A model generated the notes under the pieces. The model did not search any database. It had not been told where the DNA came from and saw only the letters and a program-made list of their open reading frames with translations. DNA of 64,000 bases, taken from assembly GCA_022813625.1 (NCBI GenBank), contig JAKLMB010000024.1:496001-560000 (forward strand). Reading direction: 5' to 3'. Shown here piece after piece: positions 52,968 through 64,000 of this stretch. This DNA comes from Aaosphaeria pasadenensis. Its lineage: Eukaryota; Ascomycota; Dothideomycetes; Pleosporales. Numbering within the stretch: the stretch's first letter is position 1; the number at the start of each line of letters is the position of its first letter. A program made the position numbers and the translations under genes.

Positions 52968-54857
52968 ATGCGAAGGAAACATCTTTGCGACTCCAATACC
53001 CGTGTGACGGCGTCCCTTCTCCTCGGATTCCTCGCTGTATCCTCCGCGTCACAGATCCCCATTCTACCGCCACCTCCGATATCACCAGACTCTCCTCCTC
53101 AGGCACAGGTCCACGAATTCTCGCTCAAACACATATTCCATCATGGCACATATCTTCACCCCGACCTTCATCGTCGCCTCGACGTTCCAGAAAATGCAGC
53201 GGTATGGATGGCGGAAGATGCACATTCCTCGGATCGGGAGCGCGTACCGCCACTGCGCATCAGGTCGGAGCCGATGAACATTCAGCGACTAGTAGACAGG
53301 AGCAAAGAGACCATAGATGGCATACTGGATTGGGGAAGATCCAAAGGTAGATCGGTACAATTGGCTGAGGATGCATGGACGACGGATGAGATACCTGGAC
53401 CCAACGTCACCGACAAGGAGACTGTTCTGACTTTTGCACGCATGGCTGCAAATGCATACATCATGGAGCCTGGTACGGGAGAGTGGCAGGATGTGAAGGG
53501 AGGATTCAACTACACAGAAGACTTTGGATGGGAGTCAGATGGGCTTCGGGGTCATGTCTTCGCGGATACGACGAACCGGACTGTTGTTATTGGTCTCAAA
53601 GGAACATCTCCTGCCGTGTTCGATGGGTCAGAAACAACAACGAACGACAAGATTAATGACAATCTGTTCTTCAGCTGCTGCTGTGGCCAAGGAGGACAGT
53701 ACCTGTGGCGACAAGTGTGCGATTGCCAAACATCCGCCTACACCTGCAACTCAACCTGCCTGGTCACCGCGTTGAACAAGAAGAATCGGTACTATTACGC
53801 TGCGCGGGATCTCTACCATAATGTCACCGAATTATACCCTGATGCCGAAGTCTGGATGGCCGGTCACTCTCTCGGCGGCGCTGTATCCTCGTTCCTCGGC
53901 CTTACGTACGGACATCCAGCCCTTACATTCGAGGCCGTACCAGAGGCCATGCCCGCGTCACGTCTCGGTCTACCGACGCCCCCAGGCCACCAGATTGGTG
54001 CTTTTCAACAACGCAAAGATACCGGGGGCTTCCACTTCGGACACACCGCCGACCCTGTTTATATGGGGCAATGCAACACAGCAAGTAGTAGTTGCACCTT
54101 TGGTGGCTATGCCATGCAAAGCGTATGCCATACAGGCTTCAAGTGTGCATACGACACGGTTGGAGACCTCGGATGGCGCGTGGGTATTGGTACCCACAAG
54201 ATTGTCAGCGTCATCAAGGACGTTCTCGAAGCGTACGATGAAGTCGCCAAATGCGAACAATATGTGAATTGCACAGACTGCTTCCCATGGGAATTCTTCG
54301 AAAGCAACGGCACTGAACCAACAACCTCAAAGCCCTCCCACACCGCGCCAACAACAACCTCATCTTTCTCCCGTACTCGCACGGAAACCTGCAAGACTCC
54401 AGGTTGGTGGGGATGTCTCGACGAATCGACCACGACGTCGCACCACAAAACGACCACGACCACGACCACAACGTCTTCATCCACGACTACAACTTGCAAG
54501 ACACCAGGCTGGTTCGGCTGCAAAGACGAAATCACAACCACCACCACATCAGCATCCACCAAACACACCCACGCCTCTCTCACCCCAACCCAAACCCAAG
54601 CATCCTCCTCTCCGGCACCCACGACATCCTGCAAGACACCAGGCTGGTTCGGCTGCAACGACCCGCTCCCCACAACCACCAGCACCAGCACCAAGAAAAA
54701 GGCGAAGCGATCCTCATCACCTTGGACATCAGACGACTCCGCAAGCACGACGTGCACAGAGGATTTCTTTGGCCTGTTCTGCCTCGACAACAGGGCGCAC
54801 ACGGGATCGAGCCTAAGGACCGACGCGCCGAGCATCACAACCACGAGTACCGTGTAA
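52968..54857 (+). CDS. ATG15: ATG15 vacuolar phospholipase
   Basis: Lipase that disrupts autophagic and multivesicular bodies in the vacuole lumen. Single exon, 629 residues. Signal anchor near the N-terminus (ASLLLGFLAVSSAS). The class 3 lipase domain has the nucleophile motif GHSLGG (Ser301), with Asp362 in TADPVYMG and His410 in GIGTHKI as likely triad partners; the fungal ATG15 cysteine-rich stretch FFSCCCGQGGQYLW and CDCQTSAYTCNSTC precedes the nucleophile. Several N-glycosylation sites (NVT, NYT, NRT, NST) are present. The C-terminal third is a Thr/Ser-rich linker carrying three CKTPGW(W/F)GC modules (about 470-590), then CTEDFFGLFC. ATG at 52968 is the first true ATG; the frame stays open a little upstream without one. 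Autophagy partner genes are not nearby. Confidence 0.94.
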   Translation: MRRKHLCDSNTRVTASLLLGFLAVSSASQIPILPPPPISPDSPPQAQVHEFSLKHIFHHGTYLHPDLHRRLDVPENAAVWMAEDAHSSDRERVPPLRIRSEPMNIQRLVDRSKETIDGILDWGRSKGRSVQLAEDAWTTDEIPGPNVTDKETVLTFARMAANAYIMEPGTGEWQDVKGGFNYTEDFGWESDGLRGHVFADTTNRTVVIGLKGTSPAVFDGSETTTNDKINDNLFFSCCCGQGGQYLWRQVCDCQTSAYTCNSTCLVTALNKKNRYYYAARDLYHNVTELYPDAEVWMAGHSLGGAVSSFLGLTYGHPALTFEAVPEAMPASRLGLPTPPGHQIGAFQQRKDTGGFHFGHTADPVYMGQCNTASSSCTFGGYAMQSVCHTGFKCAYDTVGDLGWRVGIGTHKIVSVIKDVLEAYDEVAKCEQYVNCTDCFPWEFFESNGTEPTTSKPSHTAPTTTSSFSRTRTETCKTPGWWGCLDESTTTSHHKTTTTTTTTSSSTTTTCKTPGWFGCKDEITTTTTSASTKHTHASLTPTQTQASSSPAPTTSCKTPGWFGCNDPLPTTTSTSTKKKAKRSSSPWTSDDSASTTCTEDFFGLFCLDNRAHTGSSLRTDAPSITTTSTV

Positions 54858-55378
54858 ATGACGGCTTTTCGAAGTTGCATTAGACTGGCATATACTTTTT
54901 TACGTCATGTTCACTGCCTGCATTACTTTCTTGCATTGTCACGAAGACTGTTTTGTTATTTTTTCTTTTGGGAGATTGGGACAATCGAAGCATACTAGGA
55001 TCATTTTGGAGTTGAGGGATGGGTCGCGTTATCTTTGGTGTTTTGGAAGTTAAGGAGCCAGCGAGTGGTTCAGTGCTGGTGTACATACGAACATAGCAGC
55101 CGTACGCGGTCGTAGCATATGAACATATTCGAGACGTCATTATAGCATTTAATATACAATCAAGTAAATCGAGCCAAACTTGTCTCTTCGATTGTGTTAG
55201 TTCCATGCATGTGATGTCCATCAAGAGTGGCAACATAGTTGAAAAGGGGATAAAAGTATAGTATTCAGACATCTCAATTCGGCCCAACAGGAATTCGACA
55301 GTTATCCAGGCACCCACAAACACCCCTCCTAGTAGTTTACATGAATAGCTTCATAAAAAAAGGCAAGCAATCCCTGCA
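54858..55378. other. Convergent intergenic region
   Basis: 520 bp between converging genes; AT-leaning 3' flanks, no gene seen. A minus-strand 147-codon frame (54880-55323) has no family signature. Confidence 0.45.
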
Positions 55379-57380
55379 TCAGTGGAACAGTCTTCCGATC
55401 ATGACACCGCCATCGGTATCAACGTCGCCCTCGTCACCAACACTGCTCGCGCTCCTGGGCCTATGGTTCACTTCCTTCTGAGCTCGTCTCAGTTTCTTTG
55501 CCTCCGCTAGACTTGGCCACTCGATTGCGGTGGCAAGGGCAATCTTGTCCGTATCGTCGTTGCGTAGGCGTGGTTGCCTGAGATCGCCCATGGATGCACT
55601 CAGTTCAGCAGCATTGTCGTCATACGCAGTTCTTGTCTCTGGTGAGAAAGGTAAAATAGTCCAAGTATCTCCGTCTTGATCGGATTCATCCGATGGAGGA
55701 CTCATCTGCGCAAGTGGCGTATGCGGTAGCTGAGGAGTGCGAACTGGTGGGGGAGTTTCACTACGCGCAAGAATAGTCCAGTCCTCCTGATTCATCTTCC
55801 AAGGTTCCCAACATTCCAAGTCTTCAAACTCGGATTCAGAGGATAGTGATGGGGTATTGGCGCCATTGGGAGATGCATATTGATCCGGTGACATATCAGG
55901 CCAAGCTGGAGTTTCAAGGGAAGTTGAAAATGTCATGCCATAACAGTCATTGGACATGAAATATGACTCGGTATCTGAGGGCGGAGGAGTTGGTAAGATA
56001 TTCCGCCTGCACCAGCACGGATCTGCGTGGCCCAGTGAGAGAAAATGCTCAAGATCGGCATGTTCATCTCGACTATGTCGGTCGATGTTCGAACTGTGGG
56101 CGATCTCATCGATCTCACCGCACTCTGACCTGGGCCTGAATGGTGTTTGCAATGTCAAAGCTTTTTGCAACAATGGCCGTACCGGTTTTGTTGGACTTGG
56201 TAAAGCAGCGTTTTCCAAAGGATCTTTCCTCAACTGATGGGTATTATTTGGATGCGCAGCCCCAGGCCTTCCATCTGGGACGGTATATTCGCTGGTTGTT
56301 GGTGCAGTGGCTGAACGCATTGGCCTCATGTCAATTAATGAAGCCGAAGTCCAAGAGGCAACAGAATCTTTCGATATCTCAGGAGACGTGGCTACAGAAC
56401 TTTTGACTACTACGGATTCTTCCTTTTTCACTGGTTGACTTAAAGTTTGTAGTTGTTCTCGGCCGATACTCAAACTGATAGTCAAAGGTGGGGATATAGT
56501 TCTCTCCGATAAGAGGGCACGGCATTCTGAAGCTACAGTGGGAGTGTTGGGCTCAGTATTGATGATATCAGATAAACGCTTTGATGCTTCGGCAACTTTT
56601 GACAGGGTTCCTAGGGGTAGCCGGGGAGATTGAGTTGATGCTATGTCCGGTGACGCTAGGAAGGCGGCCATTGGGAAAAACCGCGACTCTTTGCGCTTAA
56701 AAGCAGGCTTCTCGGCCATGGTGAGGCATTGTTTGAACGGATCAACCGATTGATTACCGCCAAACAAAGTGGACTCTTTGTCTTTGCATGGTGTAAGGTC
56801 CTTCATGATGGATACGGCAGACCCAAATTGAGGGATCCAGGGATGCCTTACGTTGTCGGGGAAAGTAGCAGAATCGCCCTGAAGAGCCTGCGTCGGTACA
56901 TCATCCTGAGGGTCTGGATCGTGAATGATGGCATCGACCCCCTGAGGGCACATTTCGGCCATTTGCTCACATAGATTGTCAGCCACCTCGCGCTGCTCAC
57001 TCTTCCGTTGCTTCCTTATGCCTTTTGTTCGAACATGCTTGCCGCCGCGTTTGCCACGACGACGACAGCTGCTAATTGAATTCTGCGTCTGCGAGAAGTC
57101 AAATGACCACTGAGCAGGGTTCGCATCGAGTGCCGCCAGGATGCTAAATCTATTGACTGTTCAATGTCAGTGAAAGGCCTGATGGGGGAATTCAGCAAAA
57201 CGCACCTGTTGGCGAGAATGTTGTCTGCTTGGGTGGAACAGATTGTTTTGCGAAATCCTTCGCCGTTGAACTCATGTGCACCTGCTTCGAGCACTCCTGG
57301 TGATAGGACTTTATAGGATTCTGAGGTGGCTTGGACTGTCGTCGAGAATATGGAGTTAATCCCGAACGTGTGAATGGCAT
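55379..57380 (-). CDS. Conserved-looking protein of unknown function
   Basis: I do not recognise a family. Exons 57206-57380 and 55379-57156 (49-nt intron, phase 1) give 650 residues starting MPFTRSGLTPYSRRQSK. Just after the intron is FSILAALDANPAQWSFDFSQ and then a very basic stretch (RRRGKRGGKHVRTKGIRKQR, about 85-105), a possible nuclear localisation signal. The middle is Ser/Pro/Thr-rich. The region with SLSSESEFEDLECWEPWKMN and DWTILARSETPPP, then DTWTILPFSPE, shows two Trp-Thr-Ile-Leu motifs. The C-terminal part IALATAIEWPSLAEAKKLRR looks like an ordered helix, and the last ten residues end GVMIGRLFH. Many SP/TP sites. Short linear motifs in disorder suggest a nuclear regulatory protein, but this is only inference. 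Confidence 0.7.
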
Positions 57381-58651
57381 TGACGCCTTTGAAGAGATAT
57401 GTCGTTCAAGGTTAGGACTATAGGAAAGGTCGGTATAGGACAGGTAGATGGGGATAAAGCGGAGGTGGTGAGGAGTACAAACGTAACGAGCGCATGGTGG
57501 ATGGGGTCGCGTTTGTTGGATGGACAGTCAGTGGCACCTGCTGCTTTGATTGAAGTTCTGTAAAGAGTCATATGAATGTGACAGTAACGGAAGTCACATG
57601 TAGAGGGCGATTGCAGGGATTCATTTGGGAATTGAAAGGTTCAATTTTTTCAACGCAACAAGTGGGAGTCAGCAATGATGGTCATGCAGTAAGTGTTCTC
57701 CAACATCTAGTAATAGTAGTTGATGATGATATTTATGATGATAACATAATGTCAATTAACATTCCATTGACATGTACAAACACACCGACATGCTCCCTGT
57801 GATTGTTACTAATCTTGCTAACGTTGGTTGAATGTTTACTTATATTACGAGTATCAGTGAATGTCCGACTATTATATGTACCTTTGGAACTAGCTGTGTA
57901 TGTATTTATATACATCTTACTATGACGAAAGGGGAGGAGTATGACGAATGGCCTGCAGAGGCGCTGACCAATCAGACGAACCTCTTGGCAACGGACATGG
58001 ATTTGGATTTTTCCCCACACGAAAAGAGAATCAAATCAGATTCGACACGAACCAGCGAGACCAACTGGACTGACTAGACACAAGTCGAGAGAGTGCGAGA
58101 ACGACCAACGATCGAAATAACCTAAACTAGCTGAAGGGCGGACGAAGGAGAAGATTACGAACTAAACCATCTACAGACAAGACGTGGACTGACATAGACG
58201 GCGAGAGAAAGAAACTCCGATCCCCTTACTCGTACTCTCTCTCTCTCTCTCTCTGTGTGTGTGTCTCTCTCTCTACTCTAGCTCTTCCTCCACCGCCTCC
58301 ACCAAAGGTCCTTCACCACCTCTTACCTCGAACACACCCTACAACCACCCCACCATCACTCTACTCACCACCACAACCACCACAACCCAACTTCAACTCC
58401 CATCGCCGCATCCTCCCTCCTCCCTTCTTCTCTACCCCAACTCTCAACAACATAACACCTCATTCTTCTCTGCCTTTTACGGCTCTTTCTATCCTGTTGC
58501 TCTTCAAATACTTCCCAGCGCTCCAGGATAATTGCCAACTCGAGCTGCATCCGCAATTATCTTGGAGCCGCTGCTAAGCTTCAGTTCCCTCTACCTGCAC
58601 CGACCCCCTTCTCCCATTCCGTTCCAAGCAATCGCTAGATCCTCTCTTACC
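57381..58651. other. Divergent promoter region
   Basis: 1.27 kb between the divergent unknown gene and the BTB-like gene. Contains the CT/GT microsatellite and a pyrimidine-rich ~250-bp stretch before the BTB start, typical of a long fungal 5' UTR or promoter CT box. Confidence 0.5.
58235..58274. repeat. CT/GT/CT compound microsatellite
   Basis: (CT)10, then (GT)5, then (CT)5 in the leader/promoter of the BTB-like gene. Confidence 0.9.
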
Positions 58652-60817
58652 ATGGCGACAACCTCCGATGCCGCTGCTGGTATTAGAGCCCGACAGACCC
58701 GACAAGCTTTACCCATCATTCCAGCAATTCCTCACAAGCTGTCCCGCCCACAGCGAGCTGCGCGCCCCATCACCCCGGACGAGAATCCTGGCGAGACCGT
58801 GAACAAGCAAGATGCGCGTGCGACTACTCCCCAGCCCATTGGGAACGGCTCCAACCGACGAAACGCTCCCGACCCTCTGACACCGGACACCCAAGTCTCT
58901 GGCGCACAACACGAAAGTGTCGAGAACAGGCTACCCGCAAGCTCTGAGGCGACATCTGCAGGTGCGACTGCCGTTGAGGTCCCCGATGCCCAAGGTAAGT
59001 CGTAATGTGTGGAAATGAGCTTGAGTGAGTCGAGTCTGACAATATTAGAAATGAACCCTGGAGCAGACACCACAGCCGGCGCACAGTCTACAAAGCAAGA
59101 GGAGGTTTCTCGTCAGGACACTGTCAATGGGGCCTCTGCAGGCGCTGCTGTATCTGACCAGCTCCCCGCTACCTTCTATCCCGCCGATCAACGACGTGTA
59201 TCGATCAACGGACATGACGCCAATCTACGGGCCCACCCAGGCACCACTCCATTGCATATCCAGCAACCTGGTGTCGACGGTATCGTTTTTGGTGCCACGA
59301 ATGCCTCTCCAGCGGTACCTTCCACTCCGCAAGACATTGAGCAGGATATGCATACCCATTTCCAGCCAACGCATCGCCAGCCACCTGGTCTCATGCACCC
59401 GGAATTCGCGAGTCAATTCTATCCCGGCCACGCCCACCACCACTCGCGCTCCCAGGCGCCCTGGATTCCCCCGGCAGTGACTGCAGCATCCCTGGATCCA
59501 CCTTACATCAATGGTAGAGGCTTGCAACCCCCTCAATTCAATGTGCAGACCCCCTTCGATGCGCATCTTGTACCTTCATTCTCACATGGAGGGGCACCAG
59601 CGACCGCCAGCCACGCCGCTACCCCTCGCTCACAATCGCCCCTGAAGCCGCTCTACCAAGGAACTCAACCACCTTCAGAGCATGAAGACGATCGAGGATT
59701 CGCCCCCTATCATGCCGGACCTGGCATGCAGTCGTTTGTTCCTCCGAAACTGGATATGCCTTTCGAGCTTCTGGCATACCTCAACTCTCAACTGGGGAAT
59801 CCAAAGTACGCAGATGCTGTTTTGCGTGTCCGCTCCCCTACTACCACTTTGTTGGAGCTTCCGGTGCACAGCCTCATTGTTGCTCGTAGCCCAGCGATTG
59901 CCTTCTCCATTGAACGTGGTCGCGCCGAAAGTGCCCGCAATGACCACTCCTTGGTGCAGCTTGATGTTTTCACACAGGACAAATACATCACCTCGGAAGC
60001 AGTCGACGAAGCGATCAAAATACTTTATGGTGCTCCTTTGTTCACCGTGGAGGGATATTGTTACGGTTTGGCTCCGTTCTTCCTCGGGGAGGAAGAAGGC
60101 CCGAGTTCACGCGAGGCACTCAAGCGCATGGCTGGAGCTATAAGCTACGCGGCGACGGGAAAGTTGTTTGGGCTTCGGAATATGCACAGTCGCGGCTTGG
60201 AGTTGATTCGAGCGCTCTTGCGATGGGACACGGTTGAGTTGGCGCTGGAGTATGGTCTTAGGGAAAGCATCTACTCTCGATCTCGGGATGAAATTGCACA
60301 AGGTGCTCGAAGTCCCGTGGAATTTGACGCCACCAACTTTGTGGAACGCGATTGCGTGGACTTCCTGGCTTACGATCTCTCTCCCAGCTTCAACTTTTTC
60401 AGTGTGGCGGCAGAAATGCAGAACTGTCCCCGCCTGCCTCATGTCGTCGAGTTGAAACAGGCGTCGCACAACCCACGGTTAAGCGGTATCCGATTTGGGG
60501 ACGTGCCGCCCGAAGATCTCAATCCCGATTTCATCACTCGAACCCTTTCTACCATCTTGCTCTCGTTACCGATTGCTCTACTGGATGGGTTGTTCAAGCG
60601 TCCAGTCGTCGTCAACCAACTCGGCTGGCCCAGGATTGAGAAGCTCATGCACGAAGTCGTAACTGAGCGAGAGGATCGCCGTAGGAAAGTCCTGCACAGT
60701 TGGTTCCGTCAGGTACCCGACAAAAGTAACTCTGTTCCACAGCACATCGTCGACAATCTCTTCCACGAAGAGCAAGCCAACGGACGAATGCTTACCGAGC
60801 GACGTCAGACCCACTAG
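58652..60817 (+). CDS. BTB/POZ-like domain protein
   Basis: Fungal protein of unknown role with a likely BTB/POZ protein-interaction domain. Exons 58652-58994 and 59049-60817 (54-nt intron) give 703 residues. The first ~350 residues are disordered, Pro/Ala/His-rich. The ordered part starts LLAYLNSQLGNPKYADAVLR, where YADAVLRV followed by LPVHSLIVARSPAI matches the BTB signature of a D-x-x-L-x-V strand and a H-x-x-x-L-x-ARS helix (about 367-400). Then SEAVDEAIKILYGAPLF and a long helical C-terminal region (FGLRNMHSRGLELIRALLRW, VELALEYGLRESIY) that resembles a BACK-like repeat. It ends in a basic helix before the stop. The start context TTACCATGGCG is strong. The fold assignment is moderate; the precise function is not known. 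Confidence 0.8.
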
Positions 60818-62116
60818 GCGCAAAAAACGTCCTCTGAAATTTCGATCTTTTCTGTGGAGATATGGTTAATTTTACATTACTAGCTCTGGGGCCATGGTAG
60901 GTTTTGCAGGGATTTTCGGGTCGGATCGATTGTATTCCATATGGCTGGGCGTGCTCGATATGATTGGAGGTTCAGGTAGAGTCCTCTGCGTTAGCATTGT
61001 ACACTGCATAGCGAGCGAAAGGGCGTTGCATAGGCGTTGGCGACATTTGGCGATTGGGTTCCCCAAAATCCTCACGATTTCTTTCTTGTGTTCATTTATT
61101 CTTCCTCTTCCTATTCTTTATCTGTGAAGGCATTCACAAACAAAAGCACTGAGACGACTCGATGACGACGCATACCCGTTTTCTTTGTTCGACTTCATCA
61201 CGACCATGAGGCACGGCATCTGTGTACATCATAAAACCTGTTTAGATTTCTCGTGGATGGACTGCGTGCTTTTTCGACCTGAAATTCACACTGTAAGTGT
61301 CCGCATTCGGATTACTTGGTGATGCAGGTTGGAGGGAGTGGGCAGCGGCCTTGGTGGCTTTCTGGGCTTTATAAGAGAATTTATCAATAATCAACAGTAT
61401 TCTTATATGTTCTTTCCAACAACAGGCAGGCCTTCACCATGACGACTTCGATGAACCAATGGGCAGTTTCCATTGTCGGTACTGCGAGTCATCGCTAAAC
61501 AGGAACAGATCTCGTACAACCCCATGTCGGATATAGCGTAGACCGTTGGTCGGCCGAGTGAATGAGATGGAATAAGCTTTTTACCCAACCGGGGATTGTG
61601 CGGGTTTAAAGGAGGCCAGTCTAGCGCCATCTTGCCCATGCTTTTCCGAAGGGCGGCACTCCCCTATGAGTAACAACGAGTAATAGTCTACTATTACCTA
61701 CCACTACCACTGGGGGGGAAAAGACGGTGGGAGAGGGGGTGGAGAGTGCATCATCATCCGCAACGCCCATGCAATCCCATGTGTCGTATACACGCAGGTG
61801 GGTCAGAACTATTCCTCACTTGGTATGAATTGGATCTGACTACCGTTTTCTCCAGGGATTGTTTTTCCCATATATTAATAATTGGTTTCCTCTCTCCCAT
61901 CATCGAACATCGACTTGTTCGTCATCTTCGTTTCTTCAAATTCATTACCCTCCTTCTCTTCGGTGGTCAATTTTTGACATCGTTTTCAGATCACCCTCTT
62001 ATCATAGTTCATCCAACCGTATGCAATCGTAACACCTGTGTCACCTTGCGCGGCTTCGTCACACCCAAACCGCGTGCAGGCAAGTTCACGTGTATGACCG
62101 CAGTGGCGCACCGCAA
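60818..62116. other. Gene-free intergenic region
   Basis: 1.3 kb between the BTB-like gene and the MFS transporter; both on the plus strand. No gene supported. Short G-run near 61711. Confidence 0.5.
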
Positions 62117-63769
62117 ATGGCCTATCCTACCACCACTAGTGGCCGCAATTCCGCGGTGGAACTACCATCCACAGCTGTGTCTGACGAGAAGACAATACAA
62201 GAATCTGGATCATCTTCTGTTTCACTGCCAAGCCGTGACGGAAACAATGATGCGACTTCACACGACAAGTCGCAAGAAAAGATCGAGGCGAATGGTGGCA
62301 AAGAAGTCAATGCGCCGGTGAAAGACGATGCAGAGATTGAGGATGACCAACAATATGTCGGTGATGAGCAAGGCCTGAATAAGGTCGTTAGCAGAAAGAG
62401 CGTGAGAGATACGAGTAGTATACCCAACGGAGGACTCGTCGCGTGGTTACAGGTTTTAGGTGCATTTTTCTTATTGTTCAATACTTGGTAAGTGGAAAAT
62501 TGCCCTTCTCAGCGTCTCACTAAGAGACTGTCTGAAAGCAAATAGAATGTTTGAGGGCCACTAGCTAACATGATGTGCAGGGGCATCGTCAACACATTTG
62601 GCTCATATCAGACCTACTACAACACAGTACTACTGGTAGACTCCAATGCATCCGCAGTCTCTTGGATAGGTTCTATACAAGGATTTCTCCTGATGATGGT
62701 GGGCGCGTTGTCCGGACCGATCTATGATGCTGGGTATTTTCGCACGTTGCTCATCTCTGGGTCTCTTCTCCTTGTGATAGGACAGATGATGCTGAGTCTA
62801 TGCCACAAATACTGGCAGGTTCTTCTCGCGCAAGCATTCTGCATAGGCACTGGTACTGGATTTCTGTTCGTCCCCGCAGTAGCAATCCTAAACACCTACT
62901 TCACGACCAAGATCTCGACCGCTGTAGGACTCGCCGCGAGTGGGAGCTCTTTTGGTACGACAAACCTTAAAATTCAACCGTATCCCCTTGGAGTACCAGT
63001 CTGACTGTTGATAGGTGGTATAATCTACCCCATTGTCTTCCATCGCCTCCTTCCGCAGATCGGATTCGGTTGGACAACCCGGGTGATAGGATTCATCATC
63101 ATCGCAACGCAAGTCATTCCCCTCACCGTCATGCGCGTGCGAGTCCTCCCCAAAAAGTCCCGTTCCCTCCTCGACCTCAACGCTTTCACCATCGCCCCCT
63201 ACAGCCTCAACATCGCAGGCTTCTTCATCGGCTTCATGGGTCTCTACATGCCCTTCTTCTACGCGCAGTTCTACGCTCTACAGCGCCACATCACGAACCC
63301 CGACCTCGCCTTCTACCTCCTGGCCGTCATGAACAGCACCAGCATCTTCGGCCGCACCATCCCCAACGTCATCGCCGACCGCATCGGCGTCTTCAACGTC
63401 GTCGTCCCCTGCACCATCTTCTCCGCCATCCTGTGCTTCTGCTTCGCCGCCGTGCACACCTCCGCCGCCATCATCGTCCTCATGGCCTTCTACGGCTTCT
63501 TCTCCGGCTCCTTCGTCTCCATCCCGCCCGCCATCGTCGTCTCGCTGTCCCTCGACGCCCGCGAGAAGATCGGCACCCGCATGGGCCAGACGTTCGCGAT
63601 CATCGCTGTCGGGTTGCTGATCGGAACGCCGATCGGAGGCGCGATTCTGGATCACAGCGGGTTCGAGAGCATTTGGATTTATGGCGGGTGTTTGCTGCTC
63701 GGGAGTGCGGTGTTTCTTGTTGCGGCGAGGGTCACGCATAAGGGGTGGGGTTTGATGGTTAAGGCTTGA
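62117..63769 (+). CDS. MFS monocarboxylate-type (MCT/MCH) transporter
   Basis: Twelve-helix major facilitator of the monocarboxylate-porter-like group (yeast MCH1-5 relatives). Exons 62117-62487, 62581-62954 and 63015-63769 give 499 residues. A ~110-residue cytosolic N-terminus (Ser/Asp/Glu/Lys-rich) precedes the MCT-type first helix GGLVAWLQVLGAFFLLFNTW and GIVNTFGSYQTYY, a family signature. Next: WIGSIQGFLLMMVGALSGPIYD, GIGTGFLFVPAVAILN-like segment (CIGTGTGFLFVP), AVGLAASGSSFGG across intron 2, SLNIAGFFIGFMGLYMPFFY, and the C-terminal FSGSFVSIPPAIVVSLS and GLLIGTPIGGAIL. The last exon uses strongly C-ending codons. Substrate cannot be named (carboxylates, riboflavin and others occur in the family). 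The start ATG follows a GTG-initiated open leader that is likely 5' UTR. Confidence 0.9.
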
Positions 63770-64000
63770 TGGGAGAGTGTTTGTTCAAGTGTAGCGTAAG
63801 GAAAAGGGTTGCGACTAGGTGGTTGTGTGTATATAAAATCGGGTTGCATAGAATACGCGTGGAGGTAACAATGTAAATGCATTTAAATCTCAGGATTCAG
63901 TAATTGATCGCGACAATTTACATTTTCGAAGTGCAGCAATGGTGAATGTGTACATCTCAGGTTTAGAAGTTGAGAATTTTCCCTACATAGCGCTGTGGCG
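63770..64000. other. 3' flank of the MFS gene to the window edge
   Basis: 230 bp, AT-leaning; probable 3' UTR and intergenic DNA. No gene seen. Confidence 0.5.

Noticed and set aside
54107..54880. Long minus-strand frame opposite ATG15
   Set aside because: Val/Asp-rich shadow of the Thr-rich ATG15 linker; no start context or domain. The frame opposite the MFS gene at 63278-63739 is the same type of shadow.
1..64000. CRISPR arrays, rRNA genes, integrases or intact transposons
   Set aside because: None seen. The tandem repeats found are short-unit microsatellites or local duplications without spacers.

Overview
The window is nuclear DNA of a filamentous ascomycete (Pezizomycotina; Dothideomycetes would fit, but no marker here settles the class). 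Evidence: short GT-AG introns of about 45-100 nt with CTAAC/CTGAC-like branch points, Kozak-like start contexts, and a dense set of typical fungal housekeeping genes including ATG15, PAM16, MCR1, fungal TACC, a PEX30-like peroxin, GatA/HER2, TRF4-type poly(A) polymerase and a TMEM16/Ist2 protein. Exon boundaries below were derived by hand from reading-frame continuity and splice consensus.

Left conserved block (1-28.3 kb): profilin (-), RNPS1-like splicing factor (+), CDK11-like kinase (-), NDUFAF7-like complex I methyltransferase (+), anoctamin (-), TRF4-like polymerase (-), PAM16 (-), PEX30-like peroxin (+), a very small metallothionein that simple ORF finding misses (+), GatA (-), FtsJ-like RNA methyltransferase (-), MCR1 (-) and a type II HAD hydrolase (+).

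Accessory block (28.3-47.0 kb): about 19 kb without a recognisable housekeeping gene, with AT-rich stretches, local duplications and broken genes. It holds a wrecked chromate-transporter fragment; a GC-rich, intronless hybrid histidine kinase that reads like a bacterial protein and carries a collapsed first PAS domain; a degraded fungal hypothetical gene; a three-locus family of tiny signal-peptide/single-TM proteins (two loci share the same phase-1 intron, the same total length within one residue and the same core promoter, and a related third locus has a truncated sister copy); and a 61-residue secreted cysteine-rich protein with a defensin-like cysteine order. This block is the unusual part of the window.

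Right conserved block (47.0-64 kb): fungal TACC coiled-coil protein (-), VPS9-domain Rab GEF (-), ATG15 vacuolar lipase (+), a 650-residue protein of unknown function (-), a BTB-like-domain protein (+) and an MFS monocarboxylate-type transporter (+). The VPS9 GEF and ATG15 are divergently transcribed and both act in endosome/vacuole biology. The strongest findings are the putative horizontally acquired histidine kinase, the small membrane-protein family, the cysteine-rich secreted peptide and the hidden metallothionein.
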